This document shows, piece by piece, positions 56,454-64,000 of a stretch of 64,000 bases of DNA. The stretch's first letter is position 1. Every line of letters starts with the position of its first letter. Made by a program: the position numbers and the translations under genes. The DNA lies in NCBI GenBank assembly GCA_026636295.1, contig CP089463.1, forward strand, positions 310,001 to 374,000, written 5' to 3'. Source of the DNA: Medakamo hakoo (Eukaryota > Chlorophyta > Trebouxiophyceae > Coccomyxaceae). The notes below the pieces were generated by a model. It searched no databases. It was given only the letters and a program-made list of their open reading frames with translations, and was not told the origin of the DNA.

Positions 56454-59400
56454 ATGACGGCCACCTCCGCCGATGCCGCCGCCCTGGAGCGCGTCCTCCT
56501 CCGCTTGGTCGGCACGGATGAAGCGTCTCTGGAGGCCGTCCTCGACAAGCTCCTGCCCCTCGTCATCGCCAAGCTCGACACGCCTGACCCGGCCGTCCGG
56601 GAGGCCGCGCTGCGCATCCTCGCCCACACCAACGCCCGCGTCAACGCGCGCGCGCCACGCCGGGACCTGGGCTTGCCTGTCCTCGCGCTAGCGCGCCTGG
56701 CCAGCAGCGCGACCAATCCGCTTGTCTCCAACACCGCTCTAGTCTACAGCGACATGGCCGTCCGCCTGGCCCGCCCCGACCCGCCTGCCCGCGCCGCGGC
56801 CGTCGCCTGGCTGGCGTCCGGCGCCGCCCGCCGCGTCCCCGCCCAGCGGGACACGTCCCTGCGCCTGGCTGTGGGTGGGCTGGAGGGCTGGAAGGCTCCG
56901 CGTGAAGGGCGGGGTGTGGCGGGGGTGGCGGCCGCCGCGCCCGCCGCCGACGCGCCGCCACCGCCGCCTGGCGGCCCGCCCGCCGCGTTCCTCGCCGACC
57001 CGGCCGACCGCGCCGCGCTTTTGGAGTTCGCCACGCACGCCATGCTGTTTCGCCCGCCCACGATGGCTCTCGTGGCTCAAGAACCGGACCAGGCGACCGC
57101 CGCCCCGGCGCTGCCGTCCATCAACACGCCGCTCGGCGCCGCGCTCGCCGCGGCCGCGGCGGCCGCGGGCACGGCCCCACCCACCGAGCTGCGCCCCCCG
57201 CCCGGCTTGAGCTTGGCCCAGGCGCACCGGGTCATGGGCGGGGCGGGGTGTGCGCCGCCGTCGGCTGCGAGCTTGGCGGCCCTCAAAGCCGGCCTGCTGG
57301 AGTGGGCGTCCGCGCCGCCGACCGCGCCGGGCTCCCTGGCCGCGGCTGTCGGGGGCGACCCGGCTGCGGCCGCCGACGCGCGCCGGGCCTGCCTGCTGTG
57401 GGCGCTCATCGCCTCTGCGGACGCCAGTGCGGGCGGTGGTGGCAGCGGTCTGCAAGCCCGGGCGGAGGACATCCTGCGCCGCCGGTCCGCGCCCACGCCG
57501 TCGACGGCCGTCGCGGCCGGCGGGGCCGGCGACCCGCTGGAAGACGAGGCGCTCGCGTGCGCCGTGCTGGACCTTGTCGTCGGCCACCTCGACGCGCGGG
57601 GCGGCGAGGCGGTCGACGCGCAGGCCCGCCGTTCCCCGCCCTCCCCGGCCTTGGCCGCCCGTGCGCTGTCCCTGCTCTGCCGGTCGCGCGTCGCCGCCGC
57701 GTCGCCGGCGTGCTTCCCGTCCGCGACGGCGGCCATCGAGGCGGCCGTCTTCAGTCCGGGCGCGCCGACGGCCGTCGTCCAGGCGGGCGCCGAGTTTTGC
57801 GTGTGGGTCCTGCGCCACGCGAGCGCCGAGGCCCTGGCGTCCGTCGCGCCCGCCATCCTCGACCGCCTGCTGGGGTTGCTGGAGGGTGGCGGCGGCGGCG
57901 GAAGTGGTGGGCCAGGTCCGAGCGCGCCGCCGCAACCACCGCCACCACTGCCCGCGCCCGACGCCGCGCCGCCCGCCGGCCCGGCGCCCATGGCCGTCGA
58001 CGCGCCTCACCTCACCACCTCCCCAGCTGCCGTGGCCTTGGCGTGGCAAGCCCTGGGAGCCCTGGCCCGCCGCGCGCCGGGAGCCCTGCGCGCCCGCCCG
58101 GAACTGGCCGGCCGCCTCTTCTCCCTGCTGTCTGCCCAACCCGACGGCGTGCGCGCGGCCGCGCAAGAAGCCATTTCCTGTGCGGCGTCGGCTTACACCG
58201 GCGTGTCCGGGCCGGCGGCAGACGAGCTGTGCAGCCTGCTGACGGACGCCGTGGCCGCGCCGGCGGAAGCCGTGCGCCTGTGCGCGGCGGTGTGGGCGGG
58301 CCGCCTCTTCCCGCGGTCGCACGTCCCGTCGCGCTGGGTGTGCGTCCTGGCGGCGGGAGACGCCCGCCTGACCGTGCGGGAGGCCGGTGAGGCGGGCCTG
58401 GCTGTGGCTGGCGGTGGTGGTGGGAGTGAGGCCGGCGAGCTGACGGCCGCAGGCCGCAAGCGGAAAGCGGATGGAGGGGAGGACGACGACGAGGACATGG
58501 GCGAGGCCGCGCACCCGCCGCCGCCCACCCTGCCCTCCGTCTCCGACCTGGTGGCCCACGCCCGGGCCCGCGTCCCGGGCCTGGCCCGCCCGCCGCCGTC
58601 TGCCGCGGCCGTGGCGGCGGGCGGCGGCGAGTTGCCGCTCCCCGCGCCGGCGGCAGCGGCCCTGCTGAAATTCTGCCGGGCGTGCCGGACGGGTGGCGGC
58701 GCGGCCGACGCGCCGCCGCCGCCCGAGTGGCTCGACCTCATCGACTGGGCCCTCGCCTCGTCCGACGCGCCCGGCCCCCTGCGCCGCGACGCGTTGGACG
58801 CCCTGCTGGAAGAGTGCGGGGCCGGGCACGCGCCCCTCATCGGCGCCCGCTACGCCCCGCGGGCCGGCGGCTTCCTGCGCCCGTCCCTGGCGCACAACGA
58901 CCCGGGCGCGCGCGGCGCGGCCGCGAAGCTGCTGGGCGTCGTCGCGCGGTCGCTGGCGGGGCCGGCCGAGCGGGGGGCGTTGGCGGCCTCCCTGCTGGAA
59001 GTGGCCAGCCCGCCGGCTGGGGGCGCGCCCGCCCGGCACGAGGCCCGGGACGGCGCCGTCGCCGCGCTGGGCTGCGTCTTGGCGGCCGGCGCCGACGGCG
59101 CGGGCAGCGCGGTGGCCGCCCTGACGGCCCTGGCGTCGCCCGGGTCGCAGCACGCGGCCGCGGCCGCGGCCGCGCTCGGCCACGCGGGCCTGGCCGGCCC
59201 CCTGCCCGGCTCCTCGGCCGCGCTCGAAGCCCTGGCCGCGCTCCTGGCCGCCTCGGCCTCCAAGGACGCGGGCGCCGCGTCGGCCGCGGCCGTGGCACTC
59301 GGCCGGGTGGCGGGCGGCGACCCGACCAACGGCCCGCTCGTCTCCGCGTCCGTCGACGCCCTGCTCCACCTCGGCCAAGTCAAGGCCCCCCCGCCGCCAG

Positions 59401-62400
59401 AGCCGGTGCTCCTGGCCGCGGGCGAGGGCCTGGCCTGGGCGCTGGGCGGCCACGGCGTGCCCGCGGACGCCGTCCTCACCGCCCCCTTCACGTCCCTGGC
59501 CGCCCGGTCCGTCCTGGTGGCCGCGGGCGGTGGTGCGGGCGGCGCGGAGGGCGGCGGCGAGCCGTCGCCCGTGCCGGCCGAAGCCACCCCACCCCCGCCG
59601 CCCGTGGCCGCCGCGCGCGCGCGCGCCCTGGACGCGCTGATCGACTCGCTGGCCGTCTCGCCCGCGGGCCCCGCCCGCGCGGCGGGCGCGGCGTGGTTGG
59701 TGTCCCTCCTGACGTGCTGCCCCGGCGCGGCCGAGGTGCGGGCGGCCGCCGGGCGGGCCCAGGCCGTCCTGCTCGCCCTGCTGTCCGACCCGAACGAGCT
59801 GATCCAGGAGGCGGCGCCGCGCGGCCTGTGCGCGTGCTACGCCCTGGCGGGCGCCGGGGCGGGGAGGGAGGCCCTGCTGGGCGGGCTGGCCGACGCGCTG
59901 GCCGGCGGCGGCGCCGCCCGCGCCCGGGCCGCCATCAAGAAGGACGAGTCGTCGACGGTGGACGGGCTGATGGTCCGGCCCGCGGCCGCGGGCGGGGACG
60001 GGGGCGGGGGCGGCGCGCCGCCGGGCGCCGCGCCGCCCCCCTCGTCCGCCTCCGCGCCGGCCCTGGCCACGCTGCGCGAGCTCGCCTCCCTCGCCACGGA
60101 CATGGGCCAGCCGGACTTGGTGTACCGCTTCGCCCAGCTGACGGCTCAGGCGGCGGCGCTGCGGTCCACGCGCGGCGCGGCCCTGGGCATGGCGTCCCTG
60201 GCCGCCCTGCCCGGCGGCGCGGCCGCGCTCGCGCCGCTCGTGCGCCGGCTCACGCCCCGCCTGTTCCGGGGCCTGCACGACCCGCACCCGGCGGTGCGCG
60301 ACGCCATGGCCACCATCTGGGCTGCCCTCGTGCCAGACCCGGTCGCCGCGGTCGACGCGGCCCGGCCCGCCATCGCGGCCGGCCTGGTCGCCGACGCGGG
60401 CGGGCGGGCGGCGCGCGAGCGCGAGGCCGCGCTCGCCGGCCTGGCCGACCTGGTCTCCCGCCCGTCCGCGCCCGCGCCCGGCGGCGCGGCCGGAGACGAC
60501 GCGGGCGGCTGGTCGGGGCTGGGTCCGTCTGCGGCCGGGCCTGCGCTGGCGGCCGCGCTCAAGTGCGCGGACGATGTCAAGCCGTCCGTGCGGGCGGCCG
60601 CCGTGGGCCTGGCGCGCGCGCTGCGCGGCGCGGCCCTGCGCGCGTGCGAGGCCGCGGCCGCCGGGCGCAGCGCCGCGGCCGCGGCCGCCGCTGCGGACGC
60701 CCTGGCCACCGTCCTCCCCTCCCTGACGGAAGCGCTGTCGTCTCCGGCCGTGGAAGTGCGCGGCTTGGCGCTGGACGGCCTGGCCGCGCTGGCCGCCGGC
60801 GCCCCGCCGGCCGTCCTGGCCCCCCTGCTGCCGGACATGCTGCCGCCGATCCTCGACTCCCTGTCCGGCGCCGAAGCGGGCGGCGGCCTGCTCAACTACG
60901 TGGACGCCCACCTCGCCGCAGCGGGTGACGCGGGCGGGCGCACCGCCATCGAGGAAGCCCGCGTCGCCGCGTCGCGGTCGGGCAGGGCGCAGGCAGTCCT
61001 GGACGCGGCCGTGGCCGCGGTCGCGGGGTGCCCGACGTGCGGGGACGGCGACGACGCCGACGCCGGCGGGGCCGCCGCCTCCCCGGCCGCGCCCATCATC
61101 CCGCCGCTGGTTGCCGCTTTGAAACGCGGGGTCGGCGCGTCCACCCGGGCGGGCGCCGCCCGGTTTGTGACGGCGCTCGCGAGCCGCGCGCCAGCCGCCC
61201 TGGCCCCGTTCACGGCAAAGTTGCTGGCGGCACTTTTGGCGGGCGCCAGGGCCGACGCGCCAGGTGGCGCGGTGCGCCGGGCGTACGCGTCCGCCGCGGG
61301 CACGCTCCTGAAAGTCGCGTCCCCTAAAGGCGCCGGCAAGTTTGTGGACAGCCTGGCGGCCGCCGCGTCCACCGCCGCTGGCGGCGACGCGGCCGACCGC
61401 GAGCTGGCTGGCGCGTTTGCCCTGTCCGCCGCGCGCGGCGCGCCCGACGCGTGGAGCGCGGCGGGCGGGCCCGCCGGCCTCCTGCCACTGGCCGCTGTCT
61501 GGCGGCACGACCCGGACGCTGCGGCGGGCGCGGACTGGGCGAGCTTCTGGGATGAGACGGCGCCCGGCGGTGGCAGCGCCGTGAGGCTGTACGGCGCCGA
61601 GATGTGCGCGGCCGCGCTGGGCGCGCTGCGCGCGTCCTCGTGGGGCGCCAAGGCGGCAGGCGCGGCGGCCATTGAAGCGGCGGCGACCGCGGGTGGGCCG
61701 CTCATCGCGCCGCACGCGGCCGCGCTGGCTGAGGCTTTGCGGGCCGAGCTGGGCGGCGGCCGGTTTTGGGAGGGCAAGGGCGGCCTGGCCAAGGCGCTGG
61801 GAGCGTTGGCCGCGGCCGCGCCGGCCGAGGCGGGCGCGGCCGCGTGCGCTGAGTCCCTGGCTGCGATTTGTGCCCGGCCGGCGTCGCGGCCGGAGCTCAA
61901 AACCGCGTGCTTGGCAGCCCTGGCGGCTGCCGCGCCCGCGCTGCCGCCCGCGGTCGTGGCGTCCGTGGCCGCGCCGGCGCTCGCGGCCGGGCTGCGCGCA
62001 TACGCCGACCGCCGGGCGGCCGAGGCGGCGGGCGGCCCGCCTGCTGCGCCGCTGGCGGCGGCGTCGGAGCCCGCGGGTCCAGGGGACCCGGCTCCCGTGC
62101 GTCCCGCGCCGGTTTCTGCCCTGCTCGCGGCCCTGCCGCCCGTCTGGAAGCGCGCGGCCGAGGAAGGGGGTGGTGGTGGCGGCGCGGCGGCGCTGGCGGC
62201 CCTGGCGCCCGACGCGGCCGCGGGCGTGGGCGCCGCCCTGGCCGCCGGCACCGCCTGGGACACGCGCGTCGCGGCCGCGGCCGCCGCGTCCTCCCTGGCG
62301 GCCGCCGTGCCAGCGGGCGGCGGTGCGGCCGCGCTGGAGGCGTGGGCGGCGGGCCTGGGCGCCGCGCTCGCGGCCGCGGCTGGAGAGCCGAAGCAGCAGG

Positions 62401-62582
62401 CCGTCCGCGCGTCTGTCGCAGACGCCCTGGGTTCGCTTGGCGGCGCGGGCCTGGCGCCGCCCGGCTCGCCCGCCGCGACTGCCCTGGACCGCCTGGCCAA
62501 CAGCGACGCGTCGGACACGGTGAAAGCGCGCGCGGCCGCCGCGCGCGCCAGGGCCCTGGTCGGGAATGGCGGTGGGAGCTGA
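56454..62582 (+). CDS. ECM29: ECM29-like proteasome adaptor, HEAT-repeat protein
   Basis: 2042 aa in a single open frame from ATG 56454 ('CACCATGACG'). The N-terminus matches the family: 'EAVLDKLLPLVIAKLDTPDP', 'AVREAALRILAHTNARVNAR', and 'NPLVSNTALVYSDMAVRLAR'. It continues as HEAT-type helical pairs to the end (for example 'NDPGARGAAAKLLGVVARSL', 'LVYRFAQLTAQAAALRSTRG', 'LFRGLHDPHPAVRDAMATIW', 'VEVRGLALDGLAALA'), with low-complexity loops between. ECM29/ECPAS binds 26S proteasomes, checks or holds 20S-19S association and links them to motors and membranes. It is slightly longer than yeast and human homologues because of Ala/Gly/Pro loops. A complete, intronless reading frame of this size stands out in an intron-bearing region. 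Confidence 0.88.
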   Translation: MTATSADAAALERVLLRLVGTDEASLEAVLDKLLPLVIAKLDTPDPAVREAALRILAHTNARVNARAPRRDLGLPVLALARLASSATNPLVSNTALVYSDMAVRLARPDPPARAAAVAWLASGAARRVPAQRDTSLRLAVGGLEGWKAPREGRGVAGVAAAAPAADAPPPPPGGPPAAFLADPADRAALLEFATHAMLFRPPTMALVAQEPDQATAAPALPSINTPLGAALAAAAAAAGTAPPTELRPPPGLSLAQAHRVMGGAGCAPPSAASLAALKAGLLEWASAPPTAPGSLAAAVGGDPAAAADARRACLLWALIASADASAGGGGSGLQARAEDILRRRSAPTPSTAVAAGGAGDPLEDEALACAVLDLVVGHLDARGGEAVDAQARRSPPSPALAARALSLLCRSRVAAASPACFPSATAAIEAAVFSPGAPTAVVQAGAEFCVWVLRHASAEALASVAPAILDRLLGLLEGGGGGGSGGPGPSAPPQPPPPLPAPDAAPPAGPAPMAVDAPHLTTSPAAVALAWQALGALARRAPGALRARPELAGRLFSLLSAQPDGVRAAAQEAISCAASAYTGVSGPAADELCSLLTDAVAAPAEAVRLCAAVWAGRLFPRSHVPSRWVCVLAAGDARLTVREAGEAGLAVAGGGGGSEAGELTAAGRKRKADGGEDDDEDMGEAAHPPPPTLPSVSDLVAHARARVPGLARPPPSAAAVAAGGGELPLPAPAAAALLKFCRACRTGGGAADAPPPPEWLDLIDWALASSDAPGPLRRDALDALLEECGAGHAPLIGARYAPRAGGFLRPSLAHNDPGARGAAAKLLGVVARSLAGPAERGALAASLLEVASPPAGGAPARHEARDGAVAALGCVLAAGADGAGSAVAALTALASPGSQHAAAAAAALGHAGLAGPLPGSSAALEALAALLAASASKDAGAASAAAVALGRVAGGDPTNGPLVSASVDALLHLGQVKAPPPPEPVLLAAGEGLAWALGGHGVPADAVLTAPFTSLAARSVLVAAGGGAGGAEGGGEPSPVPAEATPPPPPVAAARARALDALIDSLAVSPAGPARAAGAAWLVSLLTCCPGAAEVRAAAGRAQAVLLALLSDPNELIQEAAPRGLCACYALAGAGAGREALLGGLADALAGGGAARARAAIKKDESSTVDGLMVRPAAAGGDGGGGGAPPGAAPPPSSASAPALATLRELASLATDMGQPDLVYRFAQLTAQAAALRSTRGAALGMASLAALPGGAAALAPLVRRLTPRLFRGLHDPHPAVRDAMATIWAALVPDPVAAVDAARPAIAAGLVADAGGRAAREREAALAGLADLVSRPSAPAPGGAAGDDAGGWSGLGPSAAGPALAAALKCADDVKPSVRAAAVGLARALRGAALRACEAAAAGRSAAAAAAAADALATVLPSLTEALSSPAVEVRGLALDGLAALAAGAPPAVLAPLLPDMLPPILDSLSGAEAGGGLLNYVDAHLAAAGDAGGRTAIEEARVAASRSGRAQAVLDAAVAAVAGCPTCGDGDDADAGGAAASPAAPIIPPLVAALKRGVGASTRAGAARFVTALASRAPAALAPFTAKLLAALLAGARADAPGGAVRRAYASAAGTLLKVASPKGAGKFVDSLAAAASTAAGGDAADRELAGAFALSAARGAPDAWSAAGGPAGLLPLAAVWRHDPDAAAGADWASFWDETAPGGGSAVRLYGAEMCAAALGALRASSWGAKAAGAAAIEAAATAGGPLIAPHAAALAEALRAELGGGRFWEGKGGLAKALGALAAAAPAEAGAAACAESLAAICARPASRPELKTACLAALAAAAPALPPAVVASVAAPALAAGLRAYADRRAAEAAGGPPAAPLAAASEPAGPGDPAPVRPAPVSALLAALPPVWKRAAEEGGGGGGAAALAALAPDAAAGVGAALAAGTAWDTRVAAAAAASSLAAAVPAGGGAAALEAWAAGLGAALAAAAGEPKQQAVRASVADALGSLGGAGLAPPGSPAATALDRLANSDASDTVKARAAAARARALVGNGGGS

Positions 62583-62737
62583 AAGAGAGAGGGAGGCGGG
62601 ACGGACGGACGGGGGGGGGGGGGACTGGGAAACGACAGTTCTGTGTTGCTTTCATTCACACACACGCGCGTTTCCTTGGCAGCAGCACGCAGTGCACCCC
62701 CCACCCACCCCCCCCTCCCCGTCAGCACGCCCCCTCC

Positions 62738-64000
62738 TCACGCCGACCGCACGCCGCCGTCGTCGTCCAGGCTGCGCAGCGCGGCGTCGGCGCCCCACCC
62801 CTCCCACTTCCCGTCCAGGCCCTTCCACTTGTAGTCGCCCGCCGCCCCGGCCTGCACGCCCGGGCTGCCCAGGGCCAGCAGCTTCTGGGTGACGAGCGAG
62901 AAGTCGGCCAGGAAGCGGGCGCCGTCCCGGGCGTACTCGCGCACGTACGGCTCAAAGGGCTTGGCGAACAGCATGGCCATGTCGGACGGCAGGCGGCCGA
63001 TGGGCTTGCCCTCCACCGCGCCCGCCGCGCCCGCCAGGGGCTCGTCCGCCGCGAGCACCCACTGCGGCAGGCCCGTCTCCGGCGCCTCCGCCTGGACCCA
63101 CCGGCGCTCGACCAGGTCGGTGAAGTACCGGTTGCCGGGCGTCGGCCAGGCGTCGCCCGCGACAAAGACGATGTTCCAGCCCGAGTTTTGGGTGGAGGCC
63201 GACCCGATGGAGTGGCCGCCGCCGACGAGCGCGACGATCTCGCGCGGGGACAGGCCGGCCTGGGTGGCGTAGTAGCCCAGCGCCGGCGCGTTGATGCCGC
63301 CCTCGGGCACGCGCGAGGCAAAGGGGGGCGACGACGGCCCGGGGCCGGCCGCATCGACCCGGCCGGGCTGCCACGCGACGGGCGGCCCGCCCGCCAGCTC
63401 CGTCGCGACCGACCCCGCGAAAGTGTACAGGTCGGCGTGGGTGATGCACGGGTGCGCGGCCTTGACCTTGTCCAGCACTGCCACGTGCTCGCCCAGGCCG
63501 GTGTTGGGCACGGCGTCCGCGTCGGGGCCGAAGCGCAGCCACGCGCCGTCGCACCCGCCCGACGCGTCCAGGGCGGTGAACGTGCCGCACGTGTGGAAGG
63601 CCACGCGCAGCGCGGCGGGGAACTCCAGGCCGAGCTCGGTGTCGTTGAAGGCGCGGGCGATGGCGTCGTACTCGGCGTGCGAGCACTGTGGTTTGGGCGT
63701 GTGTGCGTGGGGCGGAGAGGAGTGGGGGCGCGCGTGAGGGCGTGGGCGCAGGTTGCAAGGGAGCGGGCACAACACCTGGGGGACTGCCTGGAAAAAAAAA
63801 AGCAACAGGGAAAACACATCCAAACGCACGGTGGACGGCTTGGACATTTCGGGCGGCGTCCACCCGTACTGGCGGGGCTGGAACGCCAGCGGCTTGGCCG
63901 CCGCCCCGCCCAGCTGGGCCCGGGTCAGCGGCGTGTAAAACACGGTCGAGTTCAGGCGGATGCCGCCGACCGACCCCAGGACGGCGGCCGCCAGGGGCGA
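62738..64000 (-). CDS. Haem peroxidase, divergent class I type (5' end outside window)
   Basis: Exon 2 is 63685-62738; the upstream exon runs from the window edge to 63830 (donor GTGCGT, acceptor CCACAG, phase 0). 372 residues are visible. Distal motif: 'ALRVAFHTCGTF', with catalytic Arg and His but Phe where APX and catalase-peroxidase have Trp. Proximal motif: 'VALVGGGHSIGSAS', with the haem-ligand His. 'PCITHADLYTFAGSVATELA' and 'PEGGINAPALGYYATQAGL' are peroxidase-like, and 'YKWKGLDGKWEGWGADAALR' ends the protein. The edge exon ('VGGIRLNSTVFYTPLTRAQL') continues upstream. It is more divergent than the APX-like gene at 369-1331; electron donor unknown. Confidence 0.8.
   Translation of the reverse strand, partial: SPLAAAVLGSVGGIRLNSTVFYTPLTRAQLGGAAAKPLAFQPRQYGWTPPEMSKPSTVRLDVFSLLLFFFQAVPQVLCPLPCNLRPRPHARPHSSPPHAHTPKPQCSHAEYDAIARAFNDTELGLEFPAALRVAFHTCGTFTALDASGGCDGAWLRFGPDADAVPNTGLGEHVAVLDKVKAAHPCITHADLYTFAGSVATELAGGPPVAWQPGRVDAAGPGPSSPPFASRVPEGGINAPALGYYATQAGLSPREIVALVGGGHSIGSASTQNSGWNIVFVAGDAWPTPGNRYFTDLVERRWVQAEAPETGLPQWVLAADEPLAGAAGAVEGKPIGRLPSDMAMLFAKPFEPYVREYARDGARFLADFSLVTQKLLALGSPGVQAGAAGDYKWKGLDGKWEGWGADAALRSLDDDGGVRSA

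Noticed and set aside
56739-61715. 1658-residue open frame antisense to ECM29
   Set aside because: Very GC-rich coding DNA leaves antisense frames open. The peptide is Arg/Gly noise, while the sense frame has clear HEAT repeats and family motifs.
1-64000. tRNA, rRNA or riboswitch genes and viral or Polinton-like elements
   Set aside because: Reading both strands by eye showed no cloverleaf with A and B boxes, no rRNA core sequence, and no capsid, integrase or polymerase B genes. A tRNAscan or Rfam run would be decisive.

Overview
This window reads as nuclear DNA of a very GC-rich, compact, photosynthetic eukaryote, most likely a unicellular green alga; the species cannot be named from the sequence. 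The evidence is: short spliceosomal introns (donors GTGAGT, GTGCGT, GTAAGT; acceptors mostly CAG, with C-, CA- or T-rich tracts before them), Ala/Gly/Pro homopolymers, plant-type AP2 domains, proteins with organelle-targeting N-termini (plant-type organellar DNA polymerase, GatA, a Tic62-like protein), and ordinary eukaryotic genes (VPS4, prefoldin 2, UTP12/WDR3, ECM29, Yippee). A DZIP1/Iguana homologue suggests the lineage makes, or once made, cilia. No prokaryotic operon, CRISPR array, tRNA or rRNA gene was seen. All exon models below were built by hand from splice signals and reading frame; most close with consistent phase.

Layout. 1-5.8 kb: end of a membrane protein, an ascorbate-peroxidase-like gene with an acylation signal, a GNAT acetyltransferase, a small unresolved gene, a membrane protein, and one ambiguous gene region. 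6.4-11.8 kb: a large chimeric locus, namely a USP-type deubiquitinase-like domain, four AP2-like domains, a 156-bp minisatellite and an Ala-rich helix. After one in-frame TGA it is followed by an endonuclease/exonuclease/phosphatase (EEP) domain ending in a PIP-box-like peptide. 11.9-17.2 kb: SNM1/DCLRE1 nuclease, a zinc-finger protein, and two tiny single-TM proteins. 17.5-26.3 kb: organellar DNA polymerase, GatA, and a divergent hexokinase.

26.4-34.8 kb: a 1522-residue low-complexity protein, DZIP1-like, and a decapping-activator-like protein. 35-44 kb: UTP12, a GT61-like glycosyltransferase, VPS4, and an ING-type protein with a Tudor-like domain in place of a PHD finger. 44-52 kb: a large membrane protein, Yippee, then a head-to-head pair (Tic62-like Rossmann protein with LFGG repeats, and a plastid-type SAM methyltransferase) sharing only 79 bp. 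52-64 kb: prefoldin 2, a P-loop kinase/FCP-like phosphatase fusion, a SETD6/RLSMT-type methyltransferase with an 81-bp tandem duplication across its stop, ECM29, and a second haem peroxidase cut by the window edge.

Most genes are independent housekeeping units arranged head-to-head or tail-to-tail with little spacer. The strongest candidates for something undescribed are the USP-AP2/EEP locus, the Tic62-like multivalent LFGG protein, the ING-Tudor protein and the kinase-phosphatase fusion. A loose cluster of DNA-transaction genes (EEP nuclease, SNM1 nuclease, organellar polymerase) is noted, but its grouping may be chance.
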